Origin: an uncultured Rikenellaceae bacterium | GTDB taxonomy: Bacteria; Bacteroidota; Bacteroidia; Bacteroidales; Rikenellaceae | Length of the DNA: 64,000 nucleotides | Assembly (NCBI GenBank): GCA_944415565.1 | Contig: CALYBQ010000011.1 | Location: 30,485 to 94,484, forward strand | Reading direction: 5' to 3' | Shown here: in pieces, positions 43,751-51,282 of the stretch | Layout of the letters: every line of letters begins with the position of its first letter | How positions within the stretch are numbered: position 1 is the first letter of the stretch | Program-made: the position numbers and the translations under genes | Notes under the pieces: generated by a model | Seen by the model: only the letters and a program-made list of their open reading frames with translations | Told to the model about the DNA's origin: nothing | Database searches by the model: none

Positions 43751-45070
43751 TTATTGGTTTATTTCTTCTTTGCCGAGGAGCTTGTCGTAATCGGCCTGTG
43801 CCGCAAGGTAATCGAAGATAGCCTGTGTGTAGTTGAGTTTCGCTTGGGTGAGTTGCAGTTCGGCGTTGTTTACTTCCAGCATGGTTCCCATACCGGCGTC
43901 GTAGCGTGTACGGCTGATGTCGTACCCCTTCTGCGCCTGTCCTATGGTGGCTTTGTTGGCCAGCATCTTGGCCTCGGCCGTAACTACGGCCTTCATAGAG
44001 TTTTGTATCTGCACGTTCACGCTCTCTTCCAGATATTCACGTTGAAGTTTGAGCTGTTGTATGTTGTTCTTGACCTGCTTCTCTTTGTTGACGTTCTTCA
44101 GTCCGGCGAATATGGGGATCGAAACCTGCACTCCGGCCGAAATAGGATATGTCCACAGGAAGTCGTTCGATCCGCCGCCCATGCCTGCGAAGGAGATAGG
44201 ATCTCGTCCGCTGAGGCTGAAGTTTCCGAACCCGGACAGGGTCGGGAGGCGCTGGGTGCGCTGCACTTCGAGTGTACGCTGGAGGACGTTGAGCTGTATG
44301 TCGAGCGACCTGAGTTCGTTGTTGCCAGACAGGTCGGAAGAGTTGCCGAACATGCTCTGAGTATTCGCCAGAGCGAAATCGTTAAGATTCCCCTTGACCT
44401 TCAAAGTTGTCGTGAGCGGCAGTCCCATATACATTTTGAGCAGTTTCTCGGATACCTCGATAATTTTCTGCGTTTCGATTATAGATGGTTGCAGGTTACT
44501 GAGCTGTACGCTTGCCGTGATGTAGTCGTATTCGGATGCCAGACCGGATTCGAGTTTGGTCTTTACGTCGTCTACTGTTTGCGAGATGGTAGATTCGCTC
44601 GAATGGAGAACGTCCAACATCTCTTCCGCCAGCAAAATGTTGTAGTATGATTTCTTCACTTCGGCCGCGAGGGTGAGTTTCGACCCGCGTGCGTCCTCTA
44701 CGGCTGCCCTCATCTGCTCGTCGTTGAGTTTGAGCGATTTGTATACGCTCGGTGCGAACAACGGAAGGGTGATGGTAGCTTGTCCCGATATTGTGTTGTC
44801 GGCATCGAAGGATATTCCGCCCCCCATTTCACTTTTTTTGATGGCGCGCGAATAGCTGCCGGCCACACTCACTTGGGGCAGGTGGTTGCCTACGGTTTCT
44901 TTGCGGACGTATTTCTGCCGTTCTATCTCCATGTCGGCGACCTTGATCGTCGGATTCTCGTCGAGGGCGATCCGGATGGCTGTCCCGAGGTCGATCTCCA
45001 CGACCTTGTCCTGTGCCGACGCTCCCAACCAAAGGAATGCCGCCAGGCATGTTATAACACTCTTCTTCAT
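43751..45070 (-). CDS. TolC family outer-membrane efflux protein
   Basis: The outer-membrane channel of the efflux system has 439 residues from the chosen start. A signal peptide (MKKSVITCLAAFLWLGASAQ) is followed by two long alpha-helical repeats of the OEP family (about 25-240 and 250-435), with the LDENPTIKVADMEIERQKY and YDAGMGTMLEVNNAELQLTQ blocks typical of TolC. Earlier in-frame starts exist (ATG at 45082, GTG at 45085), but the later ATG gives a clean signal peptide. It follows the TetR gene and precedes the adaptor. Confidence 0.92.
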   Translation of the reverse strand: MKKSVITCLAAFLWLGASAQDKVVEIDLGTAIRIALDENPTIKVADMEIERQKYVRKETVGNHLPQVSVAGSYSRAIKKSEMGGGISFDADNTISGQATITLPLFAPSVYKSLKLNDEQMRAAVEDARGSKLTLAAEVKKSYYNILLAEEMLDVLHSSESTISQTVDDVKTKLESGLASEYDYITASVQLSNLQPSIIETQKIIEVSEKLLKMYMGLPLTTTLKVKGNLNDFALANTQSMFGNSSDLSGNNELRSLDIQLNVLQRTLEVQRTQRLPTLSGFGNFSLSGRDPISFAGMGGGSNDFLWTYPISAGVQVSIPIFAGLKNVNKEKQVKNNIQQLKLQREYLEESVNVQIQNSMKAVVTAEAKMLANKATIGQAQKGYDISRTRYDAGMGTMLEVNNAELQLTQAKLNYTQAIFDYLAAQADYDKLLGKEEINQ

Positions 45071-45090
45071 TGTTCTTCGCATCACTTGGT

Positions 45091-45696
45091 TTATATTATC
45101 TCTTTATCTAAATATGCGTCTATCATCTGACGGCCTTTTTCGGTGGATATGCCCCGGAAAAAGTAAGTGACGACGTACTTGAACGCCTCTTTCTCCGAGA
45201 CGTTCGTTGGCAGTATGGCTTTCTGATTGGATATTATGCCGTATATGGAGTAGGTGAATACCGAAATGGCGAGGTCGTAGTTCACGTTCTTCAACAGATA
45301 ACCCTCCTCGATCCCCTTTTGGAGTTTGAGCTTCAGGCTTTCGTACCCCTCGTGGGAGTGGGAGGCCATCAGTTTGTTATATACGTTGGGGTAGAACCGC
45401 TTGAGGTTCATCATGAGCTTGTAGTTGACGTCCGTTTCCACCTCCCAGTTCTGGAAAAGCAGTACGAACTCCTCTATGATGTTCGAAGCTTGTGCCATAA
45501 GTTTCTCCTTCTCCTCGCGCAGGTAATCGTAGTAATGGTTCATGCACTCGTAGATCAGGTTCTCCTTATCGCCGAAAATTTCGTAGATGGTGCGCTTCGA
45601 TACACCTAATTGTGCAGCTATGTCATCCATGCGGATAGCTTTCAATCCGTATTGTACGAATAGCTTCGTAGCCTCTTCGATAATGTGTTCCTTCAT
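45091..45696 (-). CDS. TetR/AcrR family transcriptional regulator
   Basis: The 201-residue regulator has an N-terminal TetR helix-turn-helix (about 10-50: EEATKLFVQYGLKAIRMDDI, LGVSKRTIYEIFGDKENLI) and a ligand-binding C-terminal helical domain. It is the first gene of the efflux operon on the minus strand, so it probably represses its own promoter and the pump genes; that is an inference from position. The likely promoter CTTG-N19-TATATTTG lies just upstream. Confidence 0.93.
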   Translation of the reverse strand: MKEHIIEEATKLFVQYGLKAIRMDDIAAQLGVSKRTIYEIFGDKENLIYECMNHYYDYLREEKEKLMAQASNIIEEFVLLFQNWEVETDVNYKLMMNLKRFYPNVYNKLMASHSHEGYESLKLKLQKGIEEGYLLKNVNYDLAISVFTYSIYGIISNQKAILPTNVSEKEAFKYVVTYFFRGISTEKGRQMIDAYLDKEII

Positions 45697-45716
45697 GTTG
45701 CCAAATTGTTATAGTA

Positions 45717-45747
45717 CAAATATATGGATGGAAACTACAAAAACAAG
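45717..45747 (-). promoter_or_regulatory. Promoter of the TetR-efflux operon
   Basis: On the minus strand CTTG and TATATTTG are separated by exactly 19 bases, a full match to the Bacteroidetes pattern, about 25 bases before the TetR start. No palindromic operator was evident within it. Confidence 0.7.
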
Positions 45748-45898
45748 AAAAGTTTTTAGGTTTTGTAAGTTTTTTATTCCGATATGTTGGACTATTTAGT
45801 GTCTTTGGCCCTGAAGGCCGGCAATGTTGGTAATTTATTCTATGCTTTGCGAGGAGTTTGCTGTTCGGTAGAGTGCATTGTTGTAGTGGGGATTGAAA

Positions 45899-45930
45899 TA
45901 AAAAAGCAGCCCTGTTAAGAGCTGCTTTTG
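45899..45930 (-). terminator. Terminator of the barrel-protein gene
   Basis: A hairpin with arms AAAAGCAGC and GCTGCTTTT, around 45901-45927, lies 25 bases past the stop of the minus-strand gene and has T-runs on both strands. Confidence 0.8.
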
Positions 45931-45952
45931 TGTATAATGACAAAGGCTTATT

Positions 45953-46513
45953 CTACCACCAGTAGCCTACGCCGATCTGTACGACACCGTTTTTAGCTTT
46001 GTCCCAATCGTCGTTAAGTTTGGTAAGGCCGAGATTGTAACGTGCGTTTACGTCAAGAGCCGGTATGATGCGGTAGCTGAGGCCCATTGCAAACGAAACG
46101 TCGAAGTTCTTCATTCCGTCTATATCTGATTTGATAGTTGTTCCATTAATTTTTGCTTTAGCCTTAGAGTTGAGCATAATGCCGAACTGAGGACCGAGAT
46201 CGAGTGTAAGGTTGTCGATAAGGTGAAGTTTGGCGAGAATGGGAATGTTGATGTAGTTGAGCCTTGCGTACAAATCGCCGTCTTTGAAACCCTGACGAGA
46301 ATAGAGCACTTCAGGCTGGATGTCAAGAATGTCGTCGATTACGTTGAAGTTGGCAAATGCACCGACATAGAACGTAGGTTTCATGTTTGCGTTGTCGATT
46401 TTGGTTACAGTTGCCAAGTTAAGACCGCCTTTGAAACCCCAATCGAATCCTTGAGCGGATACGCTTGCAATGCACATTACTGCGGCAGCAGCAGTTAAAA
46501 GAATCTTTTTCAT
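45953..46513 (-). CDS. Outer-membrane beta-barrel protein (PorT-like domain)
   Basis: This 186-residue protein has a signal peptide (MKKILLTAAAAVMCIASVSA) and an outer-membrane beta-barrel domain like those in many Bacteroidetes porin-family proteins. It has GFDWGFKGGLNLATVTK at the start of the barrel, LDIQPEVLYSRQGFK and the terminal aromatic GVVQIGVGYWW. No partner genes flank it. A -7 box TAATTTTG on the minus strand (46582-46589) lies about 70 bases before its start. Function is unknown beyond the barrel type. Confidence 0.88.
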   Translation of the reverse strand: MKKILLTAAAAVMCIASVSAQGFDWGFKGGLNLATVTKIDNANMKPTFYVGAFANFNVIDDILDIQPEVLYSRQGFKDGDLYARLNYINIPILAKLHLIDNLTLDLGPQFGIMLNSKAKAKINGTTIKSDIDGMKNFDVSFAMGLSYRIIPALDVNARYNLGLTKLNDDWDKAKNGVVQIGVGYWW

Positions 46514-46613
46514 AATCTTAATTTTTTGGTTTAAAGTGTTTTGTTAATGATGCATCACCTTTTTTCCTTAAATTTGTATAGCAAAATTAGTAAAAATTAT
46601 CAATCAACATAAT

Positions 46614-47546
46614 ATGATAAGGACATTTGTTATAATAATGGCGACATTGACACTCGTTGCATGCGGAAATGGTGCTAAACGCGATACGGAACAGAAGGTG
46701 TACGCGGTCGAGATGCCGGAGATCCCTGCTATTCTGACGACACAAAGCGACAGGGCACAGTATGTTGCGATACATTTCTGGGACAACTTCGATTTCGCCG
46801 ATACAACATTTCTGAGCCATAATGATGTTCTGGAGCAGGCTTTCGCCGATTATATCGCAGCGCTTGGCACGCTTCCGGCTGATAAGGCAAAAACTGCCGT
46901 GCATGGAATGTTGCAGAGGGCGTTGCCGACGCCTGCCATGTTCGGTAAGTTTACGGAGATGTACGAACACTATCTGTACGACCCAAACTCGCCTGCACGC
47001 AACGAGGAGTTGTATATTCCTGTGTTGGAGTTCGTGGTTGCTTCGGACAAGGTAGACGAGCTTGACAAATTGCGCCCGCGTTCACAACTTGAATTAGCAC
47101 TGAAAAACAGGGTAGGGCAAAAGGCTGCCGATATTGCTATAAGGTTGGCAAACGGTGCCGGGGCATCGTTATACGGGACGGCTGCGGACTATACCATATT
47201 GTATATCAACAATCCCGATTGCACCGCTTGTGCCGAGATAACCGATCAGCTTGTCAACTCTCCTATAACGCAGTTGTTGTCGACCGGACGAGTCAAGGTA
47301 TTCGCCGTCTATCCGGACGAGGATATTACGGCGTGGCGCAACCATTTGCCTTCGATGCCGTCGGAATGGATAAACGGGTACGAAGAGACTCTGTCGATGC
47401 GCGATAAGGAGACTTACGACATACGTGCTATTCCCAGTTTATATTTGCTGGACAAGGATAAGACCGTGTTGATAAAGGATGCTGCGTCGGTAGCCCCGCT
47501 CGAACAGTATTTCGTGCGGAACGGATTGTTGACGGTCGAGAAATAA
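46614..47546 (+). CDS. DUF5106-type thioredoxin-like lipoprotein
   Basis: The 310-residue protein has a lipoprotein signal ending TLVAC (Cys17). An N-terminal DUF5106-like helical domain covers about 30-165 (RAQYVAIHFWDNFDFADTTF), followed by a thioredoxin-like domain (about 185-310) with ILYINNPDCTACAEI, whose CxxC pair could be redox active, and IRAIPSLYLLDKDKTVL containing the cis-Pro. It is thus a probable periplasmic thiol-oxidoreductase attached to a membrane. It is monocistronic and divergent from the barrel protein gene. The substrate is unknown. Confidence 0.8.
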   Translation: MIRTFVIIMATLTLVACGNGAKRDTEQKVYAVEMPEIPAILTTQSDRAQYVAIHFWDNFDFADTTFLSHNDVLEQAFADYIAALGTLPADKAKTAVHGMLQRALPTPAMFGKFTEMYEHYLYDPNSPARNEELYIPVLEFVVASDKVDELDKLRPRSQLELALKNRVGQKAADIAIRLANGAGASLYGTAADYTILYINNPDCTACAEITDQLVNSPITQLLSTGRVKVFAVYPDEDITAWRNHLPSMPSEWINGYEETLSMRDKETYDIRAIPSLYLLDKDKTVLIKDAASVAPLEQYFVRNGLLTVEK

Positions 47547-47621
47547 CGGGCTTGTGCCGGATATTCAAATTTTTTACGGAATGGAACGGTTCACAACAGG
47601 TCTGCAAGCCATAATGACAGA

Positions 47622-47652
47622 TCTGCTCCCATAGTATTTTTACGTATCTTTG
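47622..47652 (+). promoter_or_regulatory. Promoter of the low-molecular-weight phosphatase gene
   Basis: TCTG and TATCTTTG are separated by 19 bases. The -7 box is perfect and the -33 differs by one base. It lies about 70 bases before the start codon at 47724. Confidence 0.5.
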
Positions 47653-47723
47653 CCGCGGGCGATGTGTGGTGCGTAAACCGTCATGTGAACTGAATTGTTG
47701 CTCGCTGTCTTATGGTTTTGATT

Positions 47724-48197
47724 ATGAAAGATAAAAAGAAAATACTTTTCGTGTGCCTCGGGAATATCTGCCGTTCACCTGCGGCTGAGGGAATAATGCG
47801 TGCGATGGCCGAAGAGAGGGGGATGTCGGATGGTTTGGAGTTGGATTCGGCCGGAACCTACGGCGGTCATGCGGGCAACCTGCCGGACAGCCGGATGCGC
47901 GAAGCCGCCTCGAAACGAGGATACGATTTGCTCCACCGTTCGCGCCGTATAACGTCGTCTGATTTCGAGGATTTCGATATGATATTGACGATGGACGATG
48001 CGAACTACGAGAATGTCTGCCGCTTGGCACCCGACCCCGAATCGTTGCAGAAGATAGAACGCATTACGGAATATGTCGCTCGTTTCGATATAGACCATGT
48101 GCCCGATCCTTATTACGAAGGGCGTGACGGGTTCGAGTATGTGTTGGATATTCTTGAGGACGCATGCGCCAATCTTTTGGACCGACTTGCGGAATAA
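47724..48197 (+). CDS. Low-molecular-weight protein-tyrosine phosphatase
   Basis: The 157-residue protein has the catalytic loop FVCLGNICRSPAAEG at the N-terminus with Cys11 and Arg17 (C-x5-R), and the general-acid block VPDPYYEGRDGFEYV near the end, both diagnostic for this family. In bacteria these enzymes dephosphorylate tyrosine kinases of capsule systems or act generally; no such kinase is adjacent. An earlier ATG at 47712 adds four residues. It is monocistronic and convergent with clpB. Confidence 0.95.
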   Translation: MKDKKKILFVCLGNICRSPAAEGIMRAMAEERGMSDGLELDSAGTYGGHAGNLPDSRMREAASKRGYDLLHRSRRITSSDFEDFDMILTMDDANYENVCRLAPDPESLQKIERITEYVARFDIDHVPDPYYEGRDGFEYVLDILEDACANLLDRLAE

Positions 48198-48267
48198 CGT
48201 GGTTGTCGTGCAGGACGTTATAATATATACGGTCTGTTCGCATTATTGACCGTATGGGGATAAAAAC

Positions 48268-48302
48268 AAAGAGGAGAAAAGTTATTCGCTTTTCTCCTCT
48301 TT
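48268..48302. terminator. Bidirectional terminator between the phosphatase and clpB genes
   Basis: An 11-bp stem (48271-48281 with 48289-48299) has AAA and TTT extensions and lies between two convergent genes. Confidence 0.85.
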
Positions 48303-48322
48303 TCATTATGGGATGATAACCG

Positions 48323-50923
48323 TTAGTTGCTGAATATCAGTCCCGATGCGTCTGCGTCTATCGTGATGGGCTTTTCACGGTTCACGGTCCCGGCAAGGAT
48401 CTGTTTGGACAGGTCGTTGACTATGTACCGTTGTATGGTACGTTTCACGGGCCTTGCACCGAACATCGGGTCGTATCCTTCCTCTGCGATCCACGCCTTG
48501 GCCTTGTCCGAAACTTCGAGCGTGATGCCGTTGTCCGCGAGCAGCCGTCCGATGATGCCTATTTGTATGTTCACGATACGCAGTACATCGTCTTTCGTCA
48601 GCGGGGTAAACATCACTATCTCGTCGATACGGTTGAGGAACTCCGGTTTGAGTACCTGTTTCAGTAATTCTACGACATCGTCCCTCGTCTTGTCTACCAA
48701 CGAATCGGTTATTTTACCGTCTGCGGCTCCCGTGAAGTTGTCCATTATGACGTTGCTTCCCATGTTCGACGTCATTATGATGATCGTATTCCGGAAGTCG
48801 GCCGTCCGTCCCTTGTTGTCGGTAAGCCGCCCGTCGTCGAGTACCTGCAACAGTATGTTGAACACGTCAGGGTGTGCCTTTTCGATTTCGTCGAGCAACA
48901 CTACCGAGTAGGGCTTGCGCCTGACGGCTTCGGTGAGCTGACCGCCTTCGTCGTAGCCGACATATCCCGGAGGCGCTCCTATGAGGCGCGATACCGCGTG
49001 ACGTTCCTGATACTCGCTCATGTCGATTCGCGTCATCATGTTCTCGTCGTTGAACAGGAATTCGGCAAGCGCTTTGGCCAACTCCGTTTTACCCACACCG
49101 GTCGGTCCGAGGAATATGAACGAACCTATCGGTTTGCTCGCGTCCTGCAATCCGGCCCTGCTGCGGCGGACGGCATCGGAGATGGCTGTGATGGCACTAT
49201 CCTGACCGACTACACGCTTGTGCAACTCTTCTTCCATGTGCAGTAGTTTCTCGCGTTCGCTGGCGAGCATACGTTTGACCGGTATGCCTGTCCATTTGGC
49301 AACTACTTCGGCTATGTCCTCGGCATTGACCTCCTCGCGGATCATCGAATCCTTGTCCGCTCCGTCCTGCTTTATTGCGTCCTGCAATTTGGCGATTTCG
49401 TCTTCGGCTGCCTTAATCTTGCCGTAACGTATTTCGGCAACCTCGCCGTAGTCGCCGCGGCGTTCAGCTTCGTTCGCCTGCACTTTGAGCCGTTCGATTT
49501 CATCCTTTTTCTGCTGTATCTTCGTGAGCAGGTCGCGTTCGCTCTGCCATTTTGCACGCAGCGTACTGCGTTGTGCGTTCAGTTCGTCGATCTCTTTCGT
49601 CAACTCCTCTATACGAACCGTGTCGTTCTCGCGGCGGATGGCCTCGCGTTCTATCTCCAACTGGCGCACTTTCCTGTCAAGTTGGTCTATCTCCTCCGGA
49701 ACCGAGTTCATTTCGATACGCAGACGTGCGGCGGCCTCGTCTATAAGGTCGATAGCCTTGTCGGGCAGGAACCGTGAGGTTATATACCTGTGCGAGAGCT
49801 CTACGGCCGCCACTATGGCCTCGTCTTTGATCCGTACAGAGTGGTGGTTCTCGTAGCGTTCCTTCAGCCCGCGAAGTATCGAGATCGCGTCTATCGTCGA
49901 GGGCTCGTCGATCATTACCATCTGGAAACGGCGTTCGAGTGCCTTGTCCTTCTCGAAGTATTTCTGATACTCGTCGAGCGTCGTAGCTCCTATCGTGCGT
50001 AGCTCCCCTCGTGCAAGGGCTGGTTTAAGTATGTTGGCGGCGTCCATTGCTCCTTCGCCTCCACCTGCTCCCACGAGCGTGTGTATCTCGTCGATGAACA
50101 ATAGTATCTCGCCTTCGCTGTTGATGACCTCTTTTACTACGGCCTTCAGACGTTCTTCGAACTCTCCCTTGTATTTGGCCCCGGCCACGAGCGCACCCAT
50201 GTCCAGCGAATAGATGACCTTCGATTTCAGATTTTCCGGCACGTCGCCGTTCACGATACGGTGGGCGATGCCTTCGGCTATGGCCGTCTTTCCGACACCC
50301 GGTTCGCCGACCAGTATCGGGTTGTTCTTGGTCCTGCGCGAAAGTATCTGGAGCACACGCCGGATCTCTTCGTCACGGCCGATTACAGGGTCGAGCTTGC
50401 CTTCGCGTGCCATCGCGTTGAGGTTGACGGCATACTTGTCGAGGGCGTCGAACGTCTGGTCGTCGGTCTGGCTGCCTATTGTAGAGCCTTTGCGGAACTC
50501 CTTGATGGCGGTCACCACGTCTTTTTCGGAAGCGCCGGCCTGTTTGAGCAATTTCGATACGTCTCCCGGTTCGGCTATCAGACCTAGCAACAGGTGTTCG
50601 ACCGAGGCGTATTTGTCCCCGAAGTTCTTGGTGAAGTCGGCGGCTTTCTGTATCACACGCGACGATGCCTGTGCGAAGTACTGGTCGCCGTTGCCGCCCG
50701 TAACCTGCGGGAGCGAGTTGACGGCGCTCTGTACCTCGGCGCGAAGCGTTTTCACGTTCACGCCCACGCGGCTCAACAGGAACGATGCGAGTGAATCGTC
50801 GTCTTCGATTATTGCAGCCAGTATGTGTGCCGGTTCTACGGCCTGCTGCGACCGTGAAGAGGCGATTTGGAAAGCCTGCTGCAGGGCTTCCTGAGCTTTG
50901 ATAGTTAAACTGTTGATATTCAT
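48323..50923 (-). CDS. clpB: ATP-dependent disaggregase ClpB
   Basis: ClpB rescues aggregated proteins with DnaK. The 866-residue protein has the N-terminal Clp domain (about 1-145), the first AAA+ module with GEPGVGKT, a coiled-coil middle domain (about 400-525, rich in Arg/Glu/Leu), the second AAA+ module with GPTGVGKT and the small C-terminal domain. The middle domain separates ClpB from ClpA and ClpC. The stop is 21 bases from a shared terminator. An imperfect 11-9-11 inverted repeat lies nine bases before the start and could be a regulator site. Confidence 0.96.
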   Translation of the reverse strand: MNINSLTIKAQEALQQAFQIASSRSQQAVEPAHILAAIIEDDDSLASFLLSRVGVNVKTLRAEVQSAVNSLPQVTGGNGDQYFAQASSRVIQKAADFTKNFGDKYASVEHLLLGLIAEPGDVSKLLKQAGASEKDVVTAIKEFRKGSTIGSQTDDQTFDALDKYAVNLNAMAREGKLDPVIGRDEEIRRVLQILSRRTKNNPILVGEPGVGKTAIAEGIAHRIVNGDVPENLKSKVIYSLDMGALVAGAKYKGEFEERLKAVVKEVINSEGEILLFIDEIHTLVGAGGGEGAMDAANILKPALARGELRTIGATTLDEYQKYFEKDKALERRFQMVMIDEPSTIDAISILRGLKERYENHHSVRIKDEAIVAAVELSHRYITSRFLPDKAIDLIDEAAARLRIEMNSVPEEIDQLDRKVRQLEIEREAIRRENDTVRIEELTKEIDELNAQRSTLRAKWQSERDLLTKIQQKKDEIERLKVQANEAERRGDYGEVAEIRYGKIKAAEDEIAKLQDAIKQDGADKDSMIREEVNAEDIAEVVAKWTGIPVKRMLASEREKLLHMEEELHKRVVGQDSAITAISDAVRRSRAGLQDASKPIGSFIFLGPTGVGKTELAKALAEFLFNDENMMTRIDMSEYQERHAVSRLIGAPPGYVGYDEGGQLTEAVRRKPYSVVLLDEIEKAHPDVFNILLQVLDDGRLTDNKGRTADFRNTIIIMTSNMGSNVIMDNFTGAADGKITDSLVDKTRDDVVELLKQVLKPEFLNRIDEIVMFTPLTKDDVLRIVNIQIGIIGRLLADNGITLEVSDKAKAWIAEEGYDPMFGARPVKRTIQRYIVNDLSKQILAGTVNREKPITIDADASGLIFSN

Positions 50924-50931
50924 ATTGTAAT

Positions 50932-50962
50932 CCTATTAAATTCTTATTGTAAATTCAATAGG
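50932..50962 (-). promoter_or_regulatory. Imperfect 11-9-11 inverted repeat before clpB
   Basis: CCTATTAAATT (50932-50942) and AATTCAATAGG (50952-50962) are complementary in 10 of 11 positions with a 9-base spacer. The size and spacing recall CIRCE-like operators, but the sequence is different. No Bacteroidetes promoter box is seen beside it. Confidence 0.45.
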
Positions 50963-51032
50963 TTCATTGCAAAACTTTTGCCATAACGGGAATTATGCTA
51001 ATTTGACATGAATATTTGTCAATGTCGGTGTC

Positions 51033-51064
51033 AAAAAAAGGCAGTACGGTGTCGCACTGCCTTT
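51033..51064 (-). terminator. Terminator of the feo operon
   Basis: A hairpin with AAAGGCAGT (51037-51045) and ACTGCCTTT (51056-51064) is followed on the minus strand by a run of T's (complement of 51033-51039). It lies 22 bases past the stop of the small gene. Confidence 0.85.
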
Positions 51065-51086
51065 CGGATATGTAATTTTGTCTTTG

Positions 51087-51278
51087 TTAACTGCCACAGC
51101 CGCAGCCACAACCGCTGTCGGTTCCGTGCTTTCTCCGCTTGTCTCCGTATAGCGATTTCGTATCGCATCCGTTGCATCCGCAACACGAATTTCGGCGACG
51201 GATTATGCGGTATAGCCATACGGCGATGTAGGCGGCTACCAATACTCCGATTATATATACGATTATCTCCTGAATCAT
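51087..51278 (-). CDS. FeoB-associated Cys-rich membrane protein
   Basis: The 63-residue protein has one N-terminal helix (about 5-24: IIVYIIGVLVAAYIAVWLYR) and a Cys-rich tail (RRNSCCGCNGCD, then SGCGCGCGS). This layout matches the small proteins encoded after feoB in many bacteria. It starts four bases after the feoB stop and is certainly cotranscribed. A role in metal handling is likely but not proved. Confidence 0.9.
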   Translation of the reverse strand: MIQEIIVYIIGVLVAAYIAVWLYRIIRRRNSCCGCNGCDTKSLYGDKRRKHGTDSGCGCGCGS

Positions 51279-51282
51279 GGCC

